Assembly (NCBI GenBank): GCA_017463985.1
Contig: JAFUEH010000025.1
Coordinates: 104,055-168,054 of the forward strand
Length of the DNA: 64,000 bases
Reading direction: 5' to 3'
DNA from: Eubacterium sp.
GTDB taxonomy: Bacteria; Bacillota; Clostridia; Oscillospirales; Acutalibacteraceae
Shown: positions 52,347 to 61,642 of the stretch, one piece after another
Numbering within the stretch: the first letter of the stretch is position 1
How the letters are laid out: each line of letters begins with the position of its first letter
The notes under the pieces: generated by a model
The model's database searches: none
What the model saw: only the letters and a program-made list of their open reading frames with translations
Told to the model about the DNA's origin: nothing
Made by a program: the position numbers and the translations under genes

Positions 52347-53795
52347 ATGAAAAATAATAAGTATTATCAAAAATGCATTACCTTTGGCAGAGCCGCGGAA
52401 GGACTTCGTGCTGATTTTCAAAAGCAGTTAATTGAAATGCAACATGACGTCGGCTTTGAATATGTGCGTTTTCATGGCATATTCCACGATGATATGGCGG
52501 TTTATAAAGAGGTTGATGGCAAGCCGCAGCTTTGGTTCGGCTACATAGATAAGCTTTTCGATTTTCTTCTTGAAAACGATTTGAAGCCTTTGCTTGAATT
52601 GGGTTTTGTGCCTACTGAACTGGCAACAGTACCAAATACGGTGTTCTGGTGGAAAGCCAACGGTTGTCCGCCGAACGATTATGACAAATGGCAATATCTT
52701 GTGAAAGGTACTGTGCAGCATTTCGTGGAAAGATATGGTCTTGATGAAGTAAAAGAGTGGTACTTTGAAGTTTGGAATGAGCCAAATTTAGGCTCTTTTT
52801 GGCGTGGCACACAGGAACAATATTTCAAATTATATGAGGTATCAGTTCATGCTGTTAAATCGGTTTGCAATGATTTTCGTGTAGGCGGTCCCTCAACAAG
52901 CGGTGCGGATTTCAGAGAAAATTTAGGCTATCTTAAAGCATTTATCAACTTTTGCGAAGGGAAAAATTTGCCCGTTGACTTTTTCTCTGCACATCCTTAT
53001 CCTACATATTGGCCTCTTGACACAGACGGCAATGAGCAAATGGGATATATGGGAAAGGATATTTGCGCAGAATTTATAACTTTCCTGAAAGATATTGTTG
53101 ACAACTCTGCTTATCATGACGCTGAAATTCATTTAACGGAATGGAATTCCTCACCCAGTCCGAGGGATTTTATTCACGATACACCTTTTGAAGCACCGTT
53201 TATTCTTTATAATATAACACAAAACTTTGGAAAAATTGATTCACTGGGTTATTGGGCATTTACTGATATATTTGAAGAAAACGGACCGGGTGAATATGAA
53301 TTTCACGGCGGTTTCGGACTTTTCACAAACAACGGAATTAAGAAGCCTTCCTATTGGGCATATTATTTTCTTTCAAAATTAGGTGATGAGGTAATTGAAA
53401 TTACCGATAATTACATAATCACAAAGCAAGGCAATAATTATCAGATAATCGTGTGGAACTATTGCTATTACACCGATGAATTTGCTGGGGGTGACAGAAA
53501 TAAACTGACGCTCACAAACCGTGATGATGTTTTTGAAAAGGAAGTGGAGCATATCAGCCTTTCACTAAATCTTAAAGGGCAATATGAGTTAATGGAATAT
53601 AAACTTGATGAAAGCACCTCTGCGCTACATAATTGGCTTAAAATCGGCGCACCTCAGTATCCGACAAGAGAAGAAATTATGCTATTAAAAGAACAAAGTA
53701 AACCGATTGCAACAAAATCGCGCGTATTAAACTTTAATATTGATCTAACCTTACAAGCGCATGAAGTAAGGATGTATTTGTTGTCAGAGGTATAA
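52347..53795 (+). CDS. GH39-family glycoside hydrolase (beta-xylosidase-like)
   Basis: 482 residues, cytoplasmic (no signal peptide). TIM-barrel start YVRFHGIFHDDMAVY, acid/base Glu in WYFEVWNEPNLGSFW (about residue 149), SAHPYPTYWP, and the nucleophile Glu in EIHLTEWNSSPSPRD (about residue 259). A C-terminal beta-sandwich domain follows. Retaining xylosidases of this family release xylose from short oligosaccharides. GTGGAGGGG precedes the ATG. It is the only gene here on the plus strand and is flanked by direct repeats, so it looks like an added cassette. Confidence 0.9.
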   Translation: MKNNKYYQKCITFGRAAEGLRADFQKQLIEMQHDVGFEYVRFHGIFHDDMAVYKEVDGKPQLWFGYIDKLFDFLLENDLKPLLELGFVPTELATVPNTVFWWKANGCPPNDYDKWQYLVKGTVQHFVERYGLDEVKEWYFEVWNEPNLGSFWRGTQEQYFKLYEVSVHAVKSVCNDFRVGGPSTSGADFRENLGYLKAFINFCEGKNLPVDFFSAHPYPTYWPLDTDGNEQMGYMGKDICAEFITFLKDIVDNSAYHDAEIHLTEWNSSPSPRDFIHDTPFEAPFILYNITQNFGKIDSLGYWAFTDIFEENGPGEYEFHGGFGLFTNNGIKKPSYWAYYFLSKLGDEVIEITDNYIITKQGNNYQIIVWNYCYYTDEFAGGDRNKLTLTNRDDVFEKEVEHISLSLNLKGQYELMEYKLDESTSALHNWLKIGAPQYPTREEIMLLKEQSKPIATKSRVLNFNIDLTLQAHEVRMYLLSEV

Positions 53796-53802
53796 CAAAT
53801 AT

Positions 53803-53850
53803 AACATAACTTTTGAATAAGGAGTTATATATTTTTAAGCGCTGCCAAAT
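53803..53850. repeat. Right copy of GH39-flanking direct repeat
   Basis: TTTGAATAAGGAGTTATATA (53812-53831), then TTTTTAAGCGCTGCC, against TTTGAACAAGGGGTTATATA at 52193-52212. The direct orientation, about 1.6 kb apart, encloses the GH39 gene and its hairpin. Confidence 0.6.
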
Positions 53851-53922
53851 GAGTAGCGCCTAAATATATTGTATTAAAGTTTTCAATTTTTCTATTTAAT
53901 TTGCACCGACGATTCTCTATAT

Positions 53923-54189
53923 TCATATTCCTTCAACCTCAATCATTATTTTGGTAGCAAGTGCATATCCGATTTTAAATATTTCCTCGTCTATGATAAC
54001 GGATAGTTCTTCGGCGTTAGTAAGGTAATTATCAAATAACCGTTTCTGTTCCTCGCTTAGCGTGGCTATTAGTTTGTCTTGTGCCTGCGCTACAAGCGAT
54101 AAGCCCTGATTGTATTTCGGATTGTTTTTCAGACTTTCTGATTCACACGGGTCGATATTGCCGTTGTATAAATTTTCAAGTGTTGTCAT
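53923..54189 (-). CDS. Small hypothetical protein (DUF6809-like)
   Basis: 88 residues: TTLENLYNGNIDPCESES, then QGLSLVAQAQDKLIATLSEEQ and a C-terminal helix. It resembles small helical proteins common on Firmicutes mobile elements; the family name is from memory and uncertain. AAGGAGTG precedes ATG 54189. The function is unknown. Confidence 0.6.
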   Translation of the reverse strand: MTTLENLYNGNIDPCESESLKNNPKYNQGLSLVAQAQDKLIATLSEEQKRLFDNYLTNAEELSVIIDEEIFKIGYALATKIMIEVEGI

Positions 54190-54568
54190 TTGTATCACTC
54201 CTTTGCAACACAAACAACTACCATAGTTCACGGCGAAAGTCCAGAGAATTATTATGTACCGTTTTTATTTGAATTACCTTGCTCATTACCCGTGAAATTT
54301 CGTTTTTATCGTTTTAAAATACAGCCCCATGGGCCCCTGTTCGAGAGGGGTAATTTCTATCGAATGATAGCAAAAATCCGCAAAATCGAAGTCCCAAAAC
54401 CATTGAAAACACTCAATTCTCAAAATCGAAAAATTTGCAAAAATTGCTAAAAAACGCTTGATATACTTTTTACGGATTTTTTCTGTAAAATGAACAATTC
54501 TCTGTATTCTTCTAAAAAGAACTTTTAATAGTTCTGTGAAAAAATTTTGTATATGGATAGAAAAAGCA
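54190..54568. other. Non-coding gap between mobilization part and second redox operon
   Basis: About 380 AT-rich bases without a supportable gene. It contains a short CCCCT/AGGGG hairpin near 54335-54352 and, near 54525, a further partial copy of the TTTTAATAGTTCTGTG motif found at 52169-52184. Nothing else was recognised. Confidence 0.5.
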
Positions 54569-54592
54569 ACGCCCTTGGATGACCAAGGGCGT
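54569..54592 (-). terminator. Terminator of the ten-gene redox operon
   Basis: 12-bp stem ACGCCCTTGG-type (54569-54578 with 54583-54592, loop 4 nt); on the minus strand it is followed by TGCTTTTTC. Confidence 0.85.
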
Positions 54593-54606
54593 AATTTATA
54601 CTTAAT

Positions 54607-55356
54607 TTACAGTCGGCAATACTCTTCGTCTGTTACAGCCTCGCACCACTCGGTCTTTGCGTTTTCGCCGGGAATTTCAAATGCCAGATGGCTCATCCAG
54701 GAATCCGACGCTGCTCCGTGCCAATGCTTAACGCCGACGGGGATATTAATTACCTTGCCCGGCGTAAGCTCAATTGCCGCTTTCCCTTCTTCCTGATACC
54801 AGCCTCTGCCGCCAATACAAATAAGCATTTGTCCTCCGCCGCTTTCAGCGTGGTGAATGTGCCAGAAATTATGGCAGCCGGGCTCAAAGGTAACGTTAAA
54901 CGCAGGCACCTGCTCTGTTGAAACAGGCGCAAGATAACTCTGCCCCGTAAAATAATTATTATACGGATTAGGCTCGCCTATCGGGAGGAATATTTCACTT
55001 TGAAATCTGTCTTTATCAGTAAGAGAAGTTTCGCTTTCCGTCCATACTTCCTTTGCCTGACGGAACGCCGCCCATGCCTTGGGCCAGCCTGCGTAAAAGC
55101 CGATGTGCGTAATAATTGCGGCAATTTCTTTTTTCGTTACACCGTTTATTTTTGCATTTTGCAGATGAAAGCCGAGCGAGCTGTCAGTCATTCCCGAAGC
55201 AATTAAGGCACTTACCGTAATGATACATCTTGTTTTAACGTCAATATCCTCATTGTTCCAGTTTTCATCAAAAAGCACGTCGTCGTTAAAATGTGCAAAC
55301 TCGGGTGCAAAATCGCCGAGTTGATCTCTTCCCGCAGTCTGAATAATTTTAGCCAT
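54607..55356 (-). CDS. Carboxymuconolactone decarboxylase-like domain fused to cupin
   Basis: 249 residues. Residues about 15-110 are a CMD/AhpD-like helical domain (KTRCIITVSALIASG, ITHIGFYAGWPKAWAA), but the CxxC redox pair of AhpD is absent. Residues about 135-240 are a cupin barrel with metal-ligand His: FWHIHHAESGGGQMLICIGG and VGVKHWHGA. The fusion is common beside flavodoxin/AKR clusters; the reaction is unknown. GAAAGGAAAT precedes ATG 55356. It is the last gene of the operon from 62155. Confidence 0.88.
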   Translation of the reverse strand: MAKIIQTAGRDQLGDFAPEFAHFNDDVLFDENWNNEDIDVKTRCIITVSALIASGMTDSSLGFHLQNAKINGVTKKEIAAIITHIGFYAGWPKAWAAFRQAKEVWTESETSLTDKDRFQSEIFLPIGEPNPYNNYFTGQSYLAPVSTEQVPAFNVTFEPGCHNFWHIHHAESGGGQMLICIGGRGWYQEEGKAAIELTPGKVINIPVGVKHWHGAASDSWMSHLAFEIPGENAKTEWCEAVTDEEYCRL

Positions 55357-55360
55357 AATT

Positions 55361-56056
55361 TTATTTCCTTTCTTTGTTGCTGAGCTTTTGTTTACTTTTT
55401 GAATATATATCAACTGCCTTCATCTGCAAAACGCCGAGAATCACAAACGCTGCAATAATTGCAAGGTAATCAAGGAAAAATATCGCCCTTGACTGTTCTG
55501 CATTAAAGAAGTGAAACTGATTTTGGAGAAACAGAAATCTCAATATTTCTCTCTTTACAAATACATATCCGCCATAGCAGAAAACTGCAAAAAGAATAAC
55601 GGTTGCGGTCCATTGCTTTGCTTTGGACTTTTTAATTTTATCAAGCGGTTTTTTCAGCATCATATTCATATGAAAGCCAAGATGAATACTCATCAGTACC
55701 AAACCCCAGTATGCGAAAAACGGATGTAACTGTCTGATAGTTGCATACCCACCGCTTGCCTGAATATCTGTCAGCACATATTTTGACATTAGTATTCCCG
55801 TAATCGGCAATGCCGGCATCACTGCAAGCAAAAGCAGGTTAACTACTGTTATCAATATTCTTTGCGGCGTATATTTGCCCCTCAAAATATTTTTGAACCA
55901 ACGGTAATTTATTATATGATGAAGCACAAAAAGTCCGAACATAACGATGCCGAGCCATTCGTGCGTTTCTTCTCCTATCAAGGAATAGGACATCAATAGG
56001 GGAAGAAGGATTAGCATTAGGGTATCAATGCTTCTTTTTATCGCTTTATTTTTCAT
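55361..56056 (-). CDS. DUF4405-type membrane protein, putative heme-b electron carrier
   Basis: 231 residues with about five to six membrane helices. His residues sit in pairs inside helices: His32 (EETHEWLG), His46/47 (VLHHIINY), His111 (RQLHPFFAYW) and His125/129 (SIHLGFHM). This is the layout of cytochrome b561 or ferric-reductase-like proteins with two hemes across the membrane. It overlaps the lipoprotein flavodoxin gene by 11 bases, which suggests electron flow between the membrane and an outer flavoprotein. Confidence 0.75.
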   Translation of the reverse strand: MKNKAIKRSIDTLMLILLPLLMSYSLIGEETHEWLGIVMFGLFVLHHIINYRWFKNILRGKYTPQRILITVVNLLLLAVMPALPITGILMSKYVLTDIQASGGYATIRQLHPFFAYWGLVLMSIHLGFHMNMMLKKPLDKIKKSKAKQWTATVILFAVFCYGGYVFVKREILRFLFLQNQFHFFNAEQSRAIFFLDYLAIIAAFVILGVLQMKAVDIYSKSKQKLSNKERK

Positions 56057-56720
56057 TAATCCAAGCCTTTAATTCATCAAGCGTACTGTTGCTTAATTCC
56101 TGAGCGTCACTGCCGTTGACCGCTAATATATCTTTCACAGTGCTATCAGGTAACAGCTTTTCGAGCGTTGCCTGTGTTCCTGCATTTCCGCTGCCCTCAT
56201 GCGTACAAAACGGAATGACAGTTTTTCCTGAAAAATCGTAGTTTTCAAGAAAAGTGTAAACAGGCATTGGAAGATCTCCCCACCAAATCGGATAGCCAAG
56301 ATAAATAGTATCATATTGATCAAAATTTTCAACGCTTCCCTTCAGTTTAGGGCGGGCGTTTTCATTTTGCTCTGCTTTAGCAATATCGGTCAGCTCATCA
56401 TAGGTATCGGGGTATTCTTCTTCTTTTTCAATATGGAATAGTGTACCGCCCGTTTCCTCTGCAATGGCTTCGGCGAGAATTTCGGTATTGCCCTTTTCAA
56501 CTACTCCGACCTTGTACTGCTCTCCTGCCTGCGAGAAATAAGCGATAAGTATTTTTCCGCTTGAAGCAATTGTTTCTCCTTCGGTTTCGCTTTTCTCCAT
56601 AGTTGTTTGAAACTCAGCATTTTCTATTGAAGTCACCTCGCCTCTATCCGCAAAATTACTGCACGCAGAAAATGCAAAAAGCATAATCACTATGCTAAAA
56701 ACTGAAATTACTTTCTTCAT
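56046..56720 (-). CDS. Exported lipoprotein flavodoxin
   Basis: 224 residues. Lipoprotein signal MKKVISVFSIVIMLFAFSAC (Cys20), an acidic linker, then a flavodoxin fold: ILIAYFSQAGEQYKVG, YLGYPIWWGDLPMPVYTFL and PFCTHEGSGNAGTQATL. An FMN carrier outside the membrane is unusual, since most flavodoxins are cytoplasmic. It is encoded between a heme-type membrane protein and an FMN reductase. Confidence 0.88.
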   Translation of the reverse strand: MKKVISVFSIVIMLFAFSACSNFADRGEVTSIENAEFQTTMEKSETEGETIASSGKILIAYFSQAGEQYKVGVVEKGNTEILAEAIAEETGGTLFHIEKEEEYPDTYDELTDIAKAEQNENARPKLKGSVENFDQYDTIYLGYPIWWGDLPMPVYTFLENYDFSGKTVIPFCTHEGSGNAGTQATLEKLLPDSTVKDILAVNGSDAQELSNSTLDELKAWINEK

Positions 56721-56729
56721 ATTATTTCC

Positions 56730-57365
56730 CTACCTTATAAAATTTGTAGCTATTCTATTTTCTTCCTGCGCAGGGAACGGTACTCCTGCGTTTTCACCGG
56801 CTTCCTTCAGTTTTAAAAACCAAGCCATATTGCGTGCAAGCACTCTCATTACCTGCAGTCCTTCCAAATCTTGCTTCACTTCATCGGGTGTATTGCCGTG
56901 TACCATATTCCAGTAACGCGAGGTGATAACAGGCATTTGCTGATGCATAAAATATTTGTTGATTTCATCAAGAGCTGCTGTTGTACCGGCTCTGCGTGCT
57001 GAAACAATAGCCGCCGCAGGCTTAAAACGAAACGGGTGCGGCTCCTGCTTTGAAGCGGAAAAGAATACGCGATCCATAAAGCTCATCAAGCTGCCGTTCA
57101 TACCCGAAAAATATACGGGTGAGCCAAAGATAAAGCCGTCATAATTCTGTGCAAGCGCCGTGAACTCATTAACATTATCGCTAAAAACGCAATGTCCGAG
57201 TGTTGCACATTTATAACAGGCAATACATCCTGAAATTGCCTTTTTGCCTATCCAATAAAAATCAGCGTCAACACCGTTTTCCTTCAATGTTTCTGCAATT
57301 TCAGATAATGCCGTATAGGTACAGCCGTGCCGGTTAGGGCTGCCGTTAACTAATAAAACTTTCAT
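56730..57365 (-). CDS. NADPH-dependent FMN reductase/iron-sulfur flavoprotein family
   Basis: 211 residues. LLVNGSPNRHGCTYTALSEI (FMN loop), then SGCIACYKCATLGHC with clustered Cys that may bind an Fe-S cluster or act in redox, and FIFGSPVYFSGMNGSLMSFMDRV. It reduces flavins or acts as a small electron-transfer flavoprotein. It lies 5 bases after the Fe-S aldo/keto reductase. Confidence 0.85.
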   Translation of the reverse strand: MKVLLVNGSPNRHGCTYTALSEIAETLKENGVDADFYWIGKKAISGCIACYKCATLGHCVFSDNVNEFTALAQNYDGFIFGSPVYFSGMNGSLMSFMDRVFFSASKQEPHPFRFKPAAAIVSARRAGTTAALDEINKYFMHQQMPVITSRYWNMVHGNTPDEVKQDLEGLQVMRVLARNMAWFLKLKEAGENAGVPFPAQEENRIATNFIR

Positions 57366-57369
57366 TTAC

Positions 57370-58488
57370 TTACCTCTCAAACAAATCTGCAACCTGAACG
57401 AGCAGTTCTCTTATAGGGAGATGCTGCGGACATTCGTGTTCGCATTTGCCGCATTTAATACATTCGCCCGCCTTGCCGTTATTAGCAGTGTATACCGTAT
57501 TATAATAGTAATCCTGATTCCAGTTATTAAACACGGTTTTCGCATTGTAGCAGGAAAACAAATCGGGAATTAAAATCTTTTTGGGGCAACCGTCTGTGCA
57601 GTAACGGCAGGAGGTGCAGGGAATCATATCCATATTTTTAAATATTTCACAAACCCTGTTCACGGCATTTTGCTCCGCATCGTTTAACGGAGTGAAATGC
57701 TTCATATAACTTACATTATCCTTCATCTGCGCCATATCGCTCATACCCGACAGCACCATTTTAACATTATCAAAGCCCGCTGCATAACGAATTGCATAGG
57801 AGGCATAGCTCATACTGCCGAGAGAATCATATATTTCTTTTGCTTCTTCAGGCAGATTGACGAGACTGCCGCCCTTAACAGGCTCCATAACGATAACCGG
57901 CTTGCCGTAGCTTTGGCAAAGTTCATAGCATTTTCTGCCCTGTACCGCTTTATCCTCATAATCCACATAGTTTAGCTGAATTTGAACAACCTCAATTTCG
58001 GGATAATCGTCAAGGATTTCCTTAAGCACGTCAACAGTATCGTGAAAAGAAATGCCAAAATGCTTAATTTTCCCCTCTTTCTTCAACTCCAACGCCGTTT
58101 CGTATGCCTTGCAACGCTTAAATTTAGGATAGTTTTCCGATCCCTGTGCGTGCATTAAATAGTAATCAAAATATTCAACACCGCACGCTTTTAACTGGCT
58201 TTCAAAAAACGGACGAATATCCTCCTGTTTATTAAAATACGGCGCTGTTAATTTATCGGTTAAGGTGTAGGCCTCCCTTGGATAACGCGAAGTAAGACAT
58301 TCCTTAATGGCAGTTTCACTTTGACCGCCAATATAGCCGTGCGCCGTATCAAAATAGGTAAACTCATTTTCTATAAAATAATCCACCATATCGGCAAACT
58401 GCGCTGTATCCACCTTGCCGTCAATCATTGGAAGACGCATACAGCCGAAGCCGAATTTTTTATTATTTTCTTCAAAGGGCTTCATCAT
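57370..58488 (-). CDS. Aldo/keto reductase with C-terminal 4Fe-4S ferredoxin domain
   Basis: 372 residues. AKR barrel: FGFGCMRLPMIDG, YFDTAHGYIGGQSE (Asp, Tyr), TDKLTAP (Lys), YYLMHAQG (His). The C-terminal 90 residues carry two Cys sets, PCTSCRYCTDGCPK and CIKCGKCEHECPQ, fit for two [4Fe-4S] clusters. Thus it could take electrons from flavodoxin or ferredoxin instead of NADPH only. The substrate is unknown. Confidence 0.92.
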   Translation of the reverse strand: MMKPFEENNKKFGFGCMRLPMIDGKVDTAQFADMVDYFIENEFTYFDTAHGYIGGQSETAIKECLTSRYPREAYTLTDKLTAPYFNKQEDIRPFFESQLKACGVEYFDYYLMHAQGSENYPKFKRCKAYETALELKKEGKIKHFGISFHDTVDVLKEILDDYPEIEVVQIQLNYVDYEDKAVQGRKCYELCQSYGKPVIVMEPVKGGSLVNLPEEAKEIYDSLGSMSYASYAIRYAAGFDNVKMVLSGMSDMAQMKDNVSYMKHFTPLNDAEQNAVNRVCEIFKNMDMIPCTSCRYCTDGCPKKILIPDLFSCYNAKTVFNNWNQDYYYNTVYTANNGKAGECIKCGKCEHECPQHLPIRELLVQVADLFER

Positions 58489-58503
58489 GTTCTCCTTGTG
58501 AAT

Positions 58504-58875
58504 TTAATAGGTTGAGGCGATGCTTTGAGTTATTTTCCAAACTCCGTCACATTCTACCATATTGCATTTCTGTTGTAAATGCCAATAGTGCTTACCACCG
58601 CCAAAAACAGCGGCAAGCACATATGATTGACCGATTATAACGGTGCAATTTTCATTTGTTTGAACCTCAAAATGCTCGTGCACTGCAGAATAATAATTCA
58701 GTGTTCCGTCTAAAACAGCATTTATAAACTCGTTTTTATTCTGCTTCATACCCGTCATATGATGAAGAACAAAGCTATCGTCCAACACAGCGTTTAAACC
58801 GGCCTTGTCCTTTTCAATCATAGCGCGGTGCATCTCCTGATAAGCGTTTATCGCTGAATTTTTATCAATTATCAT
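58504..58875 (-). CDS. SnoaL/NTF2-like protein
   Basis: 123 residues with the cone-shaped NTF2 pattern: INAYQEMHRAMIEKDKAGL, FVLHHMTGMKQNKNEFI, and paired C-terminal strands. Family members act as small isomerases, hydrolases or binding proteins. It is encoded between two aldo/keto reductases, one base from the upstream one. Confidence 0.78.
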   Translation of the reverse strand: MIIDKNSAINAYQEMHRAMIEKDKAGLNAVLDDSFVLHHMTGMKQNKNEFINAVLDGTLNYYSAVHEHFEVQTNENCTVIIGQSYVLAAVFGGGKHYWHLQQKCNMVECDGVWKITQSIASTY

Positions 58876-58876
58876 T

Positions 58877-59863
58877 TTACTTTTTTATAGGTGAACCGCC
58901 GAATACGGTAGACATTTTTATCGCATTAAGACGGTTGTCAATTTCTTCTGTTTCATCAGCTGTTAACTCAATATCTGCCGCAGCGCCGTTTTCAATAATT
59001 CTTTCGGCTTTTCTTGAGCCGGGAATTGGAACAATGTATGACTTTTTATTGAGCATCCATGCCAGTGAAATTTGAGCAGGTGTAGTATTCTTATCTCTTG
59101 CAAGTTCTCTTAAAAAATACAACAGTTCTTCGTTTTTCTTAAAGCCGTGCTTGGTGTATTGCGGCATGATATTTCTGAAATCGCCTTTTTCAAATTTGCT
59201 CTCCTTTGTAAAGCAGTCTGAAAGCACTCCGTTTGCAAGAGGACTAAAGGCAACATAACCGATATTAAGTTCTTCAAGCACGGGAAATAAATCCTCATAC
59301 CACCGTGCCATCATAGAATATCTATTTTGAATACAGGTAACCGGACAGACAGCGTGTGCACGCCTAATATATTTTTCGTTTGCTTCCGAAATACCCCAGT
59401 GAAGGATTTTGCCTTCCTTCATCAGCTCCTTCATAGTTTCAGCAACCTCTTCGGGAGAAACCTTAGGGTCAATACGGTGCTGATAAAATAAATCTACATA
59501 ATCCGTCTTTAACCTTAAAAGACTGGTGTCAATGGACTTTCTGATGGTTTCGGGCTTGGAGTTCATTACCAGCATACCCGCTCTATGACGAACGCCGCAT
59601 TTGGTAGCGATTTTAACCTTATCTCTGTATGGCTTTAACGCTTCTCCCACTAAATCCTCATTGTGCTCAACGACGCCATTCTTATTTTTGCCGATATAAC
59701 ACTCAGCAGTATCAAAAAATGTGTAGCCGTTTTCAAACGCCTGTTGAATGGCATAAAGGGATTCCCTTTTATCAGCAGGATATCCGTAGGCATGCGTAAA
59801 TCCCATGCAGCCGAGTCCTACTGCAGAAACCTCTAAATCTCTTCCGAGAATTCTTTGTTTCAT
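58877..59863 (-). CDS. Aldo/keto reductase (AKR11/13-like)
   Basis: 328 residues: VSAVGLGCMGFTHAYG, FFDTAECYIGKNKNG (Asp, Tyr), ATKCGV (Lys), YQHRIDPKVSPEEV (His), and C-terminal PIPGSRKAERIIENG for NADPH. It resembles the YajO/IolS-type soluble reductases. It lies 19 bases after the AKR at 59883. Confidence 0.92.
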   Translation of the reverse strand: MKQRILGRDLEVSAVGLGCMGFTHAYGYPADKRESLYAIQQAFENGYTFFDTAECYIGKNKNGVVEHNEDLVGEALKPYRDKVKIATKCGVRHRAGMLVMNSKPETIRKSIDTSLLRLKTDYVDLFYQHRIDPKVSPEEVAETMKELMKEGKILHWGISEANEKYIRRAHAVCPVTCIQNRYSMMARWYEDLFPVLEELNIGYVAFSPLANGVLSDCFTKESKFEKGDFRNIMPQYTKHGFKKNEELLYFLRELARDKNTTPAQISLAWMLNKKSYIVPIPGSRKAERIIENGAAADIELTADETEEIDNRLNAIKMSTVFGGSPIKK

Positions 59864-59882
59864 TGTACTTGCTCCTTTATGA

Positions 59883-60770
59883 TTACCATTCCTTTTTCTC
59901 TTTTTCGCTGCGATTATTTTTCTTGCGCTCTTCCACCATTTTTACAAACCACTCAACCATCTTCGGATCTTGGTGGGAGAAGAAAGAACTTGTTTTTTTA
60001 TCAAGTGCATTGATTTTTGACATATCTTCATCTGAAATTGAAAAATCAAACACATCAATATTTTCCTTCATTCTTTCAATATGTGTTGACTTAGGAATTA
60101 CAACAACGCCTCTCTGAATGTTCCAACGCAGCATAATTTGCGCAGGCGTTTTGCCGTATTTTTCCGCAAGGTAGGCGATGACCTCATTATTAAACGAGCC
60201 ATCCCTGCCCTCTGCGAAGGGTGCCCACGCTTCAAGCGCAATGCCGTATTTTTTTGCATATTCCATCAGCTCCTTTTGCTGATTGAATATATGCGTTTCC
60301 ATTTGTGTTATCATGGGCTTGATACGGTTAAAGCTTGCAAATTCAACCATTCTGTCCACATAAAAATTGGATATGCCGATTGCCCGAATAACGCCCTGCT
60401 CATAAAGTTCCTCAAGAGCACGCCAAGCACCGTAAGCGTCGCCGAAGGGTTGATGGAGTAGCATAAGGTCAATATAATCCGTCTGTAATTTTCTTAAAGA
60501 GTCAAGCACGGATTTTTTGCATTCCTCATAGCCGTAATGCTCAATCCATACCTTTGAGGTTAAAAAGATTTCCTCACGGGGAACGCCGGACTTTTTGATA
60601 GCAGCGCCTACCTCCTCCTCATTAAAATAGGATTGCGCCGTATCAATTAAGCGATAGCCGCTTTTCAAGGCGTCAAGAACGCAGCACTCGCATTCGTCCT
60701 TGGTTACCTGATATACGCCATAGCCGAGCATCGGCATTTTGACGCCGTTATATAAAGTGGTATATTCCAT
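59883..60770 (-). CDS. Aldo/keto reductase (DkgA/YvgN type)
   Basis: 295 residues: LIDTAQSYFNEEEVGAAIK (Asp, Tyr), LTSKVWIEHYG (Lys), LMLLHQPFGDAYG (His), AIGISNFYVDRMVEF, VVIPKSTHIERMKEN. It is close in plan to the AKR at 45261. Its first base is shared with the last base of the SDR stop. Confidence 0.93.
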   Translation of the reverse strand: MEYTTLYNGVKMPMLGYGVYQVTKDECECCVLDALKSGYRLIDTAQSYFNEEEVGAAIKKSGVPREEIFLTSKVWIEHYGYEECKKSVLDSLRKLQTDYIDLMLLHQPFGDAYGAWRALEELYEQGVIRAIGISNFYVDRMVEFASFNRIKPMITQMETHIFNQQKELMEYAKKYGIALEAWAPFAEGRDGSFNNEVIAYLAEKYGKTPAQIMLRWNIQRGVVVIPKSTHIERMKENIDVFDFSISDEDMSKINALDKKTSSFFSHQDPKMVEWFVKMVEERKKNNRSEKEKKEW

Positions 60771-61627
60771 TATTTATCTCCTTCTGCCATTCCGCTTTCA
60801 GCATTTGGCTGAAGCGGACCGTAGTAATAGCTTGCGGTGGCGCCGCCGTCCACAAGGAAGGTAGAGCCTGTAATAAACTGCGCTCTTTCGCTCATAATCA
60901 GTTCTGCTACATCCGCCACCTCATCCGCCGTACCCGGTCTGCCGGCAGGACATTTTTTGAACATATTTTTATAAAAATCACCGCGGATACCGTTGAACTC
61001 GTCAATTGCCAGCGGTGTGACAATGATGCCGGGTGCAATATCGTTAAGCCTTGCGCCGCGCTCGCCCCAACGCACCGCCTCATACATGGTGCGCTTTTCA
61101 TTACAGCGCTTTGCAAGTTGATAGGCGTGCAGCGTATTTTTAATATTTTTAGGCTGTAAAAAATCAAGAGACAAAAGTTCTTCCGTAGGAGTCATTGCAA
61201 GCGCTCTGTCCTGCTCGGGTGTGAGCTGAGGCATACGCCAGCCGCTTTGGCTTGAAATCGTAACGCCTGTTCCTCCCTTTGCTATCACCTTGCCAACCTC
61301 CTCTAAAAGAACTGCCGTTCCATAAAGATCAACCTTTAGTATTGTTTCAATCGGCGCCTGGCTTGGAGATACACCTGCTCCGTTAACAAGAGCAGTTATC
61401 TCGCCGTACTCCTGGCCCTTTGCAATCATTGCCTTGATTGAGTCTCGCGATGATAAATCCATTTCAAATGGCTCAACATCATAGCCTGCCTCGGTCATTA
61501 TTTTTGCAATAGTTTTAGCGTTTTCAATATTTTTATCGCCGAGAATAATCTTTTTTCCGTAACCAATTCTGCGTGCAATCGCCATACTGATTTGCCCTGC
61601 GCCGGTTACAAGCATAACATTTTTCAT
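60770..61627 (-). CDS. Short-chain dehydrogenase/reductase, atypical cofactor loop
   Basis: 285 residues. The cofactor loop reads VTGAGQISMAIARRIGYG rather than TGxxxGIG. ALVNGAGVSPSQ replaces NNAG, and the catalytic region is SSQSGWRM ... AYQLAKRCN (YxxxK) after a long insertion of about 30 residues. IAPGIIVTPLA and the C-terminal GSTFLVDGG are normal. Cofactor D-residue (ILGDKN) suggests NAD use. The substrate is unknown. Confidence 0.88.
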   Translation of the reverse strand: MKNVMLVTGAGQISMAIARRIGYGKKIILGDKNIENAKTIAKIMTEAGYDVEPFEMDLSSRDSIKAMIAKGQEYGEITALVNGAGVSPSQAPIETILKVDLYGTAVLLEEVGKVIAKGGTGVTISSQSGWRMPQLTPEQDRALAMTPTEELLSLDFLQPKNIKNTLHAYQLAKRCNEKRTMYEAVRWGERGARLNDIAPGIIVTPLAIDEFNGIRGDFYKNMFKKCPAGRPGTADEVADVAELIMSERAQFITGSTFLVDGGATASYYYGPLQPNAESGMAEGDK

Positions 61628-61642
61628 TCTGCTGCCCCCCGT

